64,000 bases of DNA from Caldilineaceae bacterium (GTDB lineage: Bacteria > Chloroflexota > Anaerolineae > Caldilineales > Caldilineaceae): the NCBI GenBank assembly GCA_020634815.1, contig JACKBA010000022.1, positions 1 to 64,000 of the forward strand. Reading direction: 5' to 3'. A program made the position numbers and the translations under genes. The notes under the pieces are model-generated. The model was not told where the DNA came from. It did no database searches and saw only the letters and a program-made list of their open reading frames with translations. Below, one piece after another: positions 13,091-25,406 of this stretch (its first letter is position 1; each line of letters opens with the position of its first letter).

Positions 13091-13186
13091 GGATTGTGAG
13101 ATTGGAGATTAGAGATTGGAGATTGGGGCGTGACGCTCTCGCCGCAGCCAATCTCCAGTCTCCAGTCTCCTAATCTCCAATCTCTC
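13091..13186. repeat. Heptamer-based inverted repeat between ilvC and the pyruvate kinase gene
   Basis: GAGATTG/GAGATTA units at 13097-13128, then a short GC-rich spacer, then the complementary CCAATCT/CCAGTCT units at 13147-13186. Same family as 11915-12025. It starts 2 bases after the ilvC stop and could form an intercistronic stem. Confidence 0.85.
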
Positions 13187-13201
13187 CACCCTGGACAACC
13201 T

Positions 13202-14344
<1,143 letters not shown>

Positions 14345-14391
14345 AGAGAGGTCGGATCATGATGGCGCCTGACTCAAAGCTATCAATTATC

Positions 14392-14440
14392 TTTGTGGAC
14401 CTTTGCGTCTTTGCGTCTTCGCGGCTCTCTTCTCTTCTTC
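14392..14440. repeat. Short TTTGCGTCTTTGCGTC-type intergenic repeat
   Basis: A pyrimidine-rich run with the words CTTTGCGTC repeated, belonging to the same loose family as the repeats at 32826-32905, 48773-48966 and 58549-58665 (reverse orientation of AAAGACGCAAAG). Confidence 0.5.
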
Positions 14441-14567
14441 ACTTGAAAGGAGGTGATCTGAATGGACGATGGTCTTGATGACCTTGCTGACTTGCACCCG
14501 GCCCGATTTGATTGTTTGATCGTAGAACCACATTCCATTCAGGCGCCAGCCTTAGGAGATTTTGACC

Positions 14568-16358
<1,791 letters not shown>

Positions 16359-16396
16359 GCGAGCTGATTGGCGCGCCGAAATGTAGAAACTGAGAC

Positions 16397-16434
16397 GCGG
16401 CACCCGGCTTTCACTGAGCGGGTGCCGCCTTTTT
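16397..16434 (+). terminator. Rho-independent terminator after leuA
   Basis: 10-bp stem GCGGCACCCG / CGGGTGCCGC, a 12-base loop, then CTTTTT. It is 38 bases after the leuA stop and ends the ilv-leu operon. Confidence 0.93.
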
Positions 16435-16513
16435 GTGCCGCAGTGCGGCCGCTGTGCTACAGTAGGCGCGCCCGATCAATCGCCGGCCGCGCGGCCACAC
16501 TGGAGAGTGAACC

Positions 16514-17593
16514 ATGACCGAGACGACCGTTGCTGCAAAACCCTTCGAAGTGGGCATCTACTCCTTCGCCGAACTGACGCCCGACCCGGCCACCGGCGCG
16601 CGTATCAGCCCGGAGCAGCGGCTGCGCAACCTGCTCGAGACCATCGAGTTGGCCGACCAGGTCGGGCTGGACGTCTTCGGGCTGGGCGAGCACCACCGGC
16701 CCGACTTTGTCTCGTCGGCGCCGGCCGTGATCCTGGCCGCGGCGGCCGTGCGCACGCAGCGCATCCGCCTCTCCAGCGCCGTCACCGTGCTCAGTTCGGA
16801 TGACCCGGTGCGCGTGTTCCAAGAGTTCGCCACGCTCGACCTGCTCTCCGGCGGGCGCGCCGAGATCATGGCCGGCCGCGGCTCCTTCATCGAGAGCTTT
16901 CCGCTCTTTGGCTACGACCTGGCCGACTATGACGAACTCTTTGCCGAGAAGCTGGAGCTGTTGCTGAAGCTGCGCGAGAGCGAGCGCGTCACCTGGTCCG
17001 GCAAGCACCGCGCCGCGCTCGACGACCTGGGCATCTACCCGCGGCCGGTGCAGAACCCGCTGCCGGTGTGGATTGCCGTGGGCGGCACGCCGGCCTCCGT
17101 GGCGCGCGCCGGCACGCTGGGGCTGCCGCTGGCCATTGCCATCATCGGCGGCGTGCCCGAGCGCTTCGCTCCGCTGGCGCGTCTCTACCGCGAGGCGGTG
17201 CAGCGCGCCGGCCGCGATCCGGCGGCGCTGCCCATCAGCATCAATTCGCACGGCTTCCTCGCCGACGACTCACAGCAGGCGGCCGACGACTACTTCCCCT
17301 CCTTCGCCATCGTCATGAACAAGATCGGCCGCGAGCGCGGCTGGGCGCCCATCACGCGCCAGCAATTCGAGGCGTCGCGCACGCTGCGCGGGGCCGACTT
17401 CGTGGGCGCGCCCGAGGAGATCGTCGAGAAGATCCTCTTCCAGCACGCGATCTTTGGCCACCAACGCCTGCTGCTCCAACTCGGCGTCGGCACCATCGAG
17501 CACGCCAAGGTCATGCGCGCCGTCGAGTTGCTGGGCACGCAGGTGGCGCCGGTCGTGCGCCGCGAGATCGCGCAGCGCACAGCCGCGGCATGA
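16514..17593 (+). CDS. LLM-class flavin-dependent oxidoreductase (luciferase-like)
   Basis: 359 residues with a bacterial-luciferase-like TIM barrel. The N-terminus EVGIYSFAELTPDP, the GLGEHHRPDF segment and DLLSGGRAEIMAGRGSF are typical of the LLM family that binds FMN or F420. The substrate is unknown; many relatives are annotated only as alkanal-monooxygenase-like. GGAGAGTG precedes the ATG. It stands alone between the leuA terminator and a convergent acetyltransferase gene 16 bases away. Confidence 0.92.
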   Translation: MTETTVAAKPFEVGIYSFAELTPDPATGARISPEQRLRNLLETIELADQVGLDVFGLGEHHRPDFVSSAPAVILAAAAVRTQRIRLSSAVTVLSSDDPVRVFQEFATLDLLSGGRAEIMAGRGSFIESFPLFGYDLADYDELFAEKLELLLKLRESERVTWSGKHRAALDDLGIYPRPVQNPLPVWIAVGGTPASVARAGTLGLPLAIAIIGGVPERFAPLARLYREAVQRAGRDPAALPISINSHGFLADDSQQAADDYFPSFAIVMNKIGRERGWAPITRQQFEASRTLRGADFVGAPEEIVEKILFQHAIFGHQRLLLQLGVGTIEHAKVMRAVELLGTQVAPVVRREIAQRTAAA

Positions 17594-17609
17594 GAGATCT
17601 CCGCGCCAC

Positions 17610-18083
17610 TTACGGCGCGTCGCTAGTCACGTCCGGCGCGAACTCCTTGCGCATCCAGAAGTATGTCGCGCCAGGAGGATAGTCCTCCATCGCACCGACG
17701 ACGTGATAGCCGTACTTCTCGTAGAAGCCACGCGCCTGGAAGCTGAAGGTGGTTAGCTTTGCGTGACGGCAACCGCGGCGCTGGGCTTCGCTTTCGGCCA
17801 GGCCGAGCAGGCGGGCGCCAAAGCCGCGTTCGCGCAGCGTTTCATGCACCCACAAGTCGTCGATGTCGAGCCAGCCCCAATAGGTGTCGCTCACCAGCGC
17901 CGCCACGATCGCCCCGTCCGCGTCGCGCACGAAAAGATCGAGCGGCTGCGGCGGGTTGGTGCGGATATGCAGGTGGTGCGGCGACGTGATGTTGTTGAAG
18001 TGCCGCAACTGGGCCGATACAAAGTGCCGGTCAGCCTCGACCGCAATATCCGTCTGAACAACCGCATGGTCACCAAAAATCAT
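17610..18083 (-). CDS. GNAT family N-acetyltransferase
   Basis: 157 residues. The central acetyl-CoA-binding signature is seen in LRERGFGARLLGLAESEAQRRG, followed by the beta-bulge region and QARGFYEKYGYHVVGAM, all typical of GNAT. The substrate is unknown. The frame extends upstream, but GGGAGGAGA at the right distance selects the ATG at 18083. A full-length enzyme with all core motifs. Confidence 0.92.
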   Translation of the reverse strand: MIFGDHAVVQTDIAVEADRHFVSAQLRHFNNITSPHHLHIRTNPPQPLDLFVRDADGAIVAALVSDTYWGWLDIDDLWVHETLRERGFGARLLGLAESEAQRRGCRHAKLTTFSFQARGFYEKYGYHVVGAMEDYPPGATYFWMRKEFAPDVTSDAP

Positions 18084-18377
18084 GCCTGTCTCCTCCCCTT
18101 CGGTGCAATGAATTGAGTCCAGCGCAGGCGACGCTGGCGCCAAACTCGCCAAGGCGTGGGCTACACCAACGGCGCAAAGTCCGGCAACCCGCTGCCGGAA
18201 TGTGTGCTATACTTTGATTCAGCCTGTAGCCAAATCACTGTCGAACCTGACCCTACAGACTCCGAGAATCCACCCCCGGCCGTGCGATCATCATAGGTGT
18301 TCGCCAGCTTACGTGGGCACTCAGATCCTTCCCATGATCTCATACTCGCACGTGTGCTGACAGCTTGAGGAATCCAT

Positions 18378-21300
18378 ATGACAGCCACAGTCGACGGCGG
18401 CTCCTCACTTCCTACGCCACAGCGTAGCACTGTTGGCGAAGTATCTGCCAGGAGTGAGGCAGCACAACAGAAGACGGCCGACGAGGAAGCGACTGCGCCG
18501 GTCTATATTGCCGAAAACGAGCAGGCGGATTCCGATCCCGCACACCTGCGCGCCCAGATCCAGGCGCTGCGCGCTGACCTGGCCGCAACCACATTGCAGC
18601 GCGATCAACTGGCGGCCTCGTTGACGCTCACCCACACGGCCATCGAGCGCATGGCGGATGCTGCGTACTGGGTGCAGCTCGATGGCCGGCTTATCTATGC
18701 CAACGAGGCGGCCTGCCGTGAACTTGGTTACAGGCGTGAGGAGTTACTGGCCCTCTCCATCCCCGATCTGGTGCCGGATTACACCGCTGAAATGTGGGCA
18801 GCGCATTGGGCAGAACTTGGTCGGGCTGGCACCTTGCGCTTCGATGGGTTGCACCGGCGCAAGGATGGCTCCCTTTTCCCTGTTGAAGTGTCGACCAGCC
18901 TCATCCAGGCGGGCAGCACACACTACGCCTGCGGTATCGTCCGGAATATGTCCATCCGCGTAGAGGCAGAACGCGCGCTGGCCGACAGCGAGGCCAAATT
19001 TGCCGCTGCCTTCGGCCTGAGCCCCATAGCCATGTCGCTGACCCGGCTCGACACTGGCGAGTTCATCGAAGTAAATGATGCCTTCCTAACAGCCACCGGG
19101 TTCAGTCGGGGCGAGACAATCGGGCGAACATCACTCGAAATCAATCTCTACGCTACGCCCGCCGAGCGTGCCACGCTGCTGGCTGATCTGAGGCTGACGG
19201 GATCGCTGGTCAATCGCCCTACGGTCGTCCGCGTGAAGTCGGGTGAGCTGCGCGATTGTCTTGTCTCAGCGCGAATTCTGGCTGTCGGGCAACACGCGCT
19301 GCTGTTGTCGGCCATCGTGGACATCACAGAGCAGAGCCAGGTGGTCGTATCGCTGCGTGAGAGCGAAGAGCGCTTCCGCCTGGCGTTTGAGAATGCCAAC
19401 GATGGCGTCTGTCTCGTGGGCCAGGATGGCAGGCTGCTGCGCGTCAATGCACGCATGTCCGAGATGTTCGGTTACTCCAAAGCCGAATTGGAGGCGATGA
19501 CCGTTCAAGATCTAACGCATCCCGACTCGCTGGACGCAAGCCCGACCTTTATCCGTCAGGCTGTCGCCGGTAAGTCCGAGCATGGCGTCTTTGACAAGAA
19601 GTACCTTCACCGGGACGGCCATGAGTTGTGGGGACGCGTCAGCAGTTCGCTCGTACGCGACACTGCCGGAAATCCCCTTTATTTCATCTCCCACTTGCAG
19701 GACATTACCGAGTGGCGCCGGGCCGTCATCGACCTGGCGGACCGCGAGGCGCGCCTCCATGCCATCTACAGCTTTGCCGGCGTTGCCATCGCTGTGACCG
19801 ATATGGAGGGGCGGCTCCTCGACTGTAACCCGCACTGGCGTGAAATGCTCGGCTACTCGCAGGCTGACGTGCAAGACCTCAAGACGGGCGCGATTACCCA
19901 CCCGGACGATCTGGCCGAGTCGCAGTACAACCTGGAAGAGATGGCGGCGGGACGTATTGCATTTTACCGCATTGAGAAACGCTATTTGCGTGCCGACGGC
20001 CAGGTGGTGTGGGCGGATCTCTCTGTTTCACCACTGCGCGACGAACAGGGCGTACCGGTTGCGCTGGTCGGCACGTGGACCAATATCACCGCGCGCAAGC
20101 AGGCCGAGGCCGCGCTCCATGAAAGCGAAGAGCGCTACCGGCTGGTCATGCAGGGTTCCGGCGCCGGCATCTGGGACTGGGACATCGTCCGGCAGCGCGT
20201 CTATTACTCGCCGCAGTGGAAGCGCATGCGCGGCTACGCGGACGAGGATGTCGGGGACACCTATCAAGAGTGGGCAGAACGCGTCCATCCCGAAGATCGT
20301 GCGCGCGTCGAAGAGGCATTTGCCACCTTTCTTGCCGAAGCTGCCCGCCGGCCCCAGGATCCGCCGCGCTTTATCGAGGACTATCGTACGCTCCACAAGG
20401 ATGGCTCCTGGCTCTGGATTCATGACGAGGGTGTCGTTCAACTCGGTGAAGATGGCACACCCGTCCGCATGGTCGGCACCGAAGTCGACATCACGCAGCG
20501 CAAGCGCACGGAGGAAGCGCTGCGCCGCAGCGAGGGGCGCCTGCGCGCAATCTTTGATGCCTCACAGTCAGGTATTCTTGTGTCGAGCCTGGCCGGCGTT
20601 ATCGAATTTGCCAATCAGGCGGCGGCCGATCTCTTCGGTGTTTCGCTGGCCCAACTCGTTGGTTCGGCCTATTTGACCTATGTTCACCCCGCCGAGAAGA
20701 CGACCGCCTCACAATTCATGGAGCGGCTTGCCGGCGGCGATCTGGATGCACTGGTGACGGAACGCCACTTCCAGCGCGTCGGCGGCAGCGAATTCTGGGG
20801 ACTGCTCAGCACGCGCCCGCTCTACGATGCGGCCGGCAACCCCTCGGCCCTGCTTGGCATCATCACCGATATCACCGAGTACAAACGCCTGGTCGCATCG
20901 CTGCGTGCTGTCGCCGACGATTTGCGCAAGGCGCAGTCTGTGGCGCGGCTCGGCAGTTGGACCTGGCACCTGGCCGAAGATCGCATGGAATGGTCCGACA
21001 CGCTCTATGCCATCTTCGGGCTGGATCGCGCGACATTTGAGGGCAACCTGGCAGACGTCGTGGCGCAGGCTGTGCATCCCGACGACCGCGCCGCAATCGA
21101 TGCGTCGTACCGCGCCATGATCGAGGAGGGGACCGCCCACTCTCTGGAATATCGCGTGATCCGTCCCGACCAGAGCGTACGTACGGTATGGGGTGAAGCC
21201 AGCGAAATGGCCGTGGACGCGCACGGCCGGCCTGTTCGTCTTGCCGGCATCGTGCAGGACATCACCGAGCGCAAGGAAGCCGAGCAGGAGCGCGAGCGGC

Positions 21301-22421
21301 TGTTGCTGCAACTCCAGCAGGCGCAGAAGATGGAGACCATCGGTCGCCTGGCCGGCGGCATCGCCCACGACTTCAACAACTTGCTCGCGGTCATCCTCCT
21401 TGCGCCTGGAAATGGCGCTTGCGCTAAGCCGAGGCCATCCCATCCGCGCCAGTTTGGAGGAGGCGCGTGCCGGGCGGCGCTCGGCCGAACTCACCCGGCA
21501 GTTGCTTGTTGCCCGCCGCCAGCCCGTCACACCGCGTGCTGGACCCTGCGCGTCGGTGGCGGACATGCTCGGCATGCTGCGCCAGGCTCATCAGCGGGGA
21601 GATTCGCCTGACGTGGCAGCCGGGACCGGAACTGTGGCGTCAAGCTGGATCTTAACTCAGCTGATCCTGGCCAACAGCCAATCAATGCGCGCGACGCCAT
21701 TGAAGGCGCCGGCACGATTCTGATTGCCACGCAGAATGTGCTGCTGGACGTACAAACAACCGCGCAGAGCCCGGAAGAGGCGGCGATCCCCCATGTCCTC
21801 TGACCGTCAGCAGCGACGGCAGCGGCATCGACATAAGGCGATCCTCGATCGTATAACTGGACCGTTCCGCTGACGACCAAAGGTGTTAGGGAAGGGCACG
21901 GGATTGGAACAGCCACCGTCTACGGCGTGCAGCAGAACGGCGACATCCGCGCGTCTACAGCGAGGCAGGGGATTGGGACGACCTTTCGCGTCTGCTTGCC
22001 GCGTCACGGGTCTGGAAGAACGGTGGTGAGTCAAGCCCCGTCGGAGACGCCCGCAGCGCCGGCGGACGGTGCTGCTCGTGAAGGACAGAAGTCGCGGTCG
22101 TGGAGATGGCTGAAGCGCTCGAACAACAGCTACGTCGTTCTGGTGCTGCCACGCCCGGTGAGAGGCGCTCAAAGTGGCGGAGAAGCCACGCCGCCCATCG
22201 ACCTGCTGGTGACCGGTGTCATCATGCCGGAAATGAATGGGCGCCTGCTCGCCAGCAAATCGCCCTGCAACGGCCTGCGCTCAAGGTGCTTTATATTTCC
22301 GGTATCCTGCCGACCTGATCACTTTTACCGTATGGCGTGCTGACTACTGGCGCCGACCTGCTCTCAAGCCGTTTGCGCCATGCCCTGGCGATTTCGAGTG
22401 CGTGCTGCGCTCGACCGCTAG
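18378..22421 (+). pseudogene. Multi-PAS hybrid histidine kinase, frame-broken after the H-box
   Basis: Intact for about 1000 residues: an N-terminal segment with a short coiled coil (about 50-80), then seven PAS/PAC units (roughly 85-205, 205-330, 330-450, 455-580, 580-710, 715-840, 850-985), then a HisKA H-box with the phospho-acceptor His near residue 997 (GGIAHDFNNLLAVIL). Near 21405 the frame shifts; sense continues in another frame (LEMALALSRGHPIRASLEEA), and HATPase pieces (GTILIATQNVLLDV, then a GIGTTFRVCLPRH-like G-box) and a receiver domain (IDLLVTGVIMPEMNG, LYISG, ADLLSKPF) follow with several further shifts to a stop near 22421. All breaks are small indels. The parent is a cytoplasmic multi-sensor kinase with a C-terminal REC. 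GAGGAAT precedes the ATG. It may be intact in vivo if these are sequence errors. Confidence 0.8.
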
Positions 22422-22439
22422 GATCATAGCGCGTTCCCG

Positions 22440-23085
22440 CATAACGATCACAAGCGCAATTGTCACACCAGGCACGCGCCATCACCACGGCGTTGATCAG
22501 GCCGGCCAACATCAGTACGGTCCCAGTCCGAGCAGCTGGCAGCGATTGCACGGCCGTCGAAGCGTCCAGCCATCGAAGAAGAGCGTCGTCGCAAAGAGTA
22601 CGGTGTTGCGCGTAGAGCATGCTCGCGTGGCATTGGCAATTGCAAACGCCTCGCCGCGTTGCCTGTCTTTCAATTGATTGCTTTCGAATTCGGACTGCTG
22701 ATACTCCTCCATGGCAAGGGCGATTTCCGGCGTCAGGATTTTACGCCAGGGGGCTTGGTTGCTAACCAGGCTTCCGAATGCCGGCAAGAGCGCGTTCGTG
22801 AAGCACTTGCGATAGAAGTCGGCCAGTTCAGCATCCTGCGCGCTGGTGGCATTGAGCCAGTTGGTGAATGTCATCCATCGACGATGCTCATCTATCCCAC
22901 TTTGCGCGTGCTGGCGACGGTTGCTTCCGTACGCAGGCGGCCTGCGGCCTGCGCCGCCGTGGCCTGGTGCTGCTCAGGCGGAAGCCTGGTACGCACCAGG
23001 CGGTGAGCAGGGGATGTAATGGCCAGCACCAGTTGATGTATGAATCTATTCTGCGGTCGGTAATCTGCATACGGGCCTCAACTTG
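22440..23085 (-). pseudogene. Conserved membrane protein of unknown function, frame-broken
   Basis: Fragments in different frames on the minus strand fit one protein: an N-terminal segment LLTAWCVPGF that looks like a disrupted TAWxAYQASxW motif, then TFTNWLNATSAQDAELADFYRK... , an acidic/Gln-rich middle, and two hydrophobic stretches (NTVLFATTLFFDGW and TVLMLAGLINAVVMA) expected to span the membrane. That order is familiar from a widespread uncharacterised inner-membrane family. At least three small indels break it. It lies inside the same indel-rich zone as the kinases on the other strand. Confidence 0.5.
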
Positions 23086-23278
23086 GGCAGGAAAAGGTGC
23101 AAGTTGACGGTGGAATTGTATTCCGAAGATTCCGCATCATAACGTGTCGCATGCTGTTCTTGAATAATCGACGGTGCGCAGTTGAAGCTGTATCGGGCGT
23201 CTGCGTGAATGACGCTGCGTGTCCGCACCCTGTGCTATGCTCGACAATCGAGTCAATCCGAATCATCAATCGGAAGCA

Positions 23279-23951
23279 ATGCCCCACAAAATTCTGGTTG
23301 CCGACGACGAGCAACCCATCCTCGACACCGTGAGCGCCTATCTGCGCCAGGAATCCTACCAGGTTGTGCCACCGGCAACAGGCGCAGATGCCCTCTTCCA
23401 GTTTCAGCCACGAACAGCCGGATCTTGTCGTGCTCGACGTGATGCAGAGATGGACGGCTGGTCGGTGGCACGCCATCCACAAGGAAGGCGACGTACCGCT
23501 CATCTTTCTCACCCTGCGTCGACGACATCGACCAGGTCACCGGGCTCGAGATCGGCGCGGACAGTACGTCGCAAGCCCTTCAGCCGCGCGTGCTCGTGGC
23601 GCTTATTACGTGCCTACGTCGCACCCGGCAGACAGCCGATCCCAGTCGCTGGCGTGCGCGACCCGCAAGGTCGACGCCGACACGCATACCGCGACCGTGC
23701 GCAACCAGGCGGTGGATCTGACGCCCAGCAGTTCGGCGTGCTGCAAACGCTGATCCGCCCGGCCGGCCGCGTCTTCCGCGTATGGAACTTCTCGATGATG
23801 CAGGGGTAGAAGCCTACGCCGCCTGAACGCACCATCGACGTTCACGTCAGAACCTGCGCGCCAGATCGAACTCGACCGCACGCCCGACTACGTCAGACCG
23901 TGTACGGCGTCGGCTATCATGCGACCCGACACGGCGCAGGAGCTGAGATGA
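23279..23951 (+). pseudogene. OmpR-family response regulator, frame-broken
   Basis: It starts cleanly with KILVADDEQPILDTVSAYLRQ (acidic pocket), then loses frame after about 40 codons. Later frames still show EQPDLVVLDVM (phospho-Asp region), GDVPLIFLT, VTGLEIGADS and a winged-helix C-terminus (DADTHTATVRNQAVDLTP, QTVYGVGY). At least five small indels, mostly deletions. The reconstructed stop TGA overlaps the ATG of the following kinase (ATGA), so this was a coupled two-component pair. The parent protein is a DNA-binding transcriptional regulator. Confidence 0.8.
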
Positions 23952-25307
23952 ACCAGCTCTGGGTGCGGCTGGCGCTTCGCGTTCCTCGTCGTGACGTGGG
24001 CGGTGCTCCGGCGTCATCGCGCTCGTCGTCTATAGCTCCGTGCAATCCGGCTTTCGTCAGTACGTCAACGAGCGGCGTGACGCCGCGCTTCTTCGGCCAA
24101 CCGCTCATCGACGACCTGGATTATACTACGCCACGACGGGTTCGTGGGCAGGCGTCGATACCGTCCTGGAGCCCAGCCCGACCACGGCCGGCGTAGTGCC
24201 AGCAGCCGCGGCCCTGGCGGCACGTCGCCGAGCCGGACGCGCCATCGTTGCCACTGCAGACACCACCTGGTCAGGCAATCGCTGACCATCGGGCCGAGCC
24301 GGACGACGTCGCTGCTGCTCGACAGACTGACGCATCGGCATTCTCCGGCCAGCGAACGCCCGCTTCCAGAGCGTTGGACGAGGCCGAACACAACTTCACC
24401 GCCCAGGTCAATCAGGGTTGCTCTACGCCGGCATCGCTACGACCCTGCTGGCGCTGGGGCTCGGCATCTCTCCTTCAACCTGAAAGCGCAGCCGCTTCGC
24501 CCAGTTGGCCAGGCAGCTCACGCTGTGAACGCCTGCCACGGTCGGCGAGCAAATTGCTTAGCAGTCGAAAGGCAGCGCCAGTGCGCCAGGCTCGCCGAAG
24601 TTCAACGCTATGTCGCAACGCCTGGCTGCAGCCGAGCAGGTCACTTCCAGCAGATGGCAGCCGACGTCGCCCACAGTTGCACGCCGTCACCGTCCTGCGC
24701 GGGCACCTGAGGCCATGCTCGACGGCGTCCTCCGCTCGATGTCGAGCACGTGGCCGTAGCCCACGAGCAGACGCTCCACCTCCAGCCCGCCTGGTCGACG
24801 ATCTGCGCAACCACCCAGGCCGGGGCGGGCCGGCTGCCGCTCAGCTGGAGAGCCCTCGCGCGGGCGATCTGGTGGCGCAGAGCGTCACCGCTGGCCGCTG
24901 GCGCGGTGCGCCGGCATCGCCCTGCGCGGCAGAAGGCACCGCAGGCCTGCCCTCCATCGAAGGCGACCGCGCTCGCCTCTGCAAGTCTTCGATAACCTGC
25001 TGATAACGCCTGCGCCACACCGCAGCCGAGGGCGCAATTGCCTTGACCACCAGCGAATACCGGCGGCGGCGTGCGCTTCGTCGTCGCCAATACCGGCAGC
25101 CATCGACGCCGAGACCTACCCATCTCTTCGACCGCTTCACAACGCCGACGACGCCCGCGTGCGCGACGCCGGCGGCAGCGGAAGCTGGGCCTGTATCACC
25201 CGCCAGATATTACCGCCACGGCAGCGCCATCCGCGATCGAGCCGGCCCGACGCGGACCCGCTGTGATCGACACCGGCGCGCGGGTAGACGGCAATCCTCC
25301 GTGCTAA
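23948..25307 (+). pseudogene. Membrane sensor histidine kinase, frame-broken
   Basis: Begins MNQLWVRLALR, consistent with an N-terminal membrane segment followed by a periplasmic part (SVQSGFRQYVNERRDAAL). Later pieces in changing frames show a second hydrophobic stretch and HAMP-like region, a HisKA core (ADVAH followed by the remains of ELRTPVTVLRGH), and HATPase boxes (FVVANTG, LFDRF). In the 70 bases around the H-box, insertion of about four single bases restores a textbook sequence, so the breaks are recent deletions or sequencing errors. Partner of the overlapping response regulator. Input signal unknown. Confidence 0.8.
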
Positions 25308-25406
25308 GTACAAGTGCATCACGTCCTGGCGGCCGAGCCGGGCGTCCTGGCTGTGCCTGCGTGGCATTGGGCTGCCTGTCGACCTTTGACCGAACGAGGT
25401 GACAAG

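Noticed and set aside
14448..14461. Fragment of a 16S rRNA gene
   Set aside because: Only the anti-Shine-Dalgarno complement is present; it is in the orientation of a ribosome binding site and is followed by an ATG.
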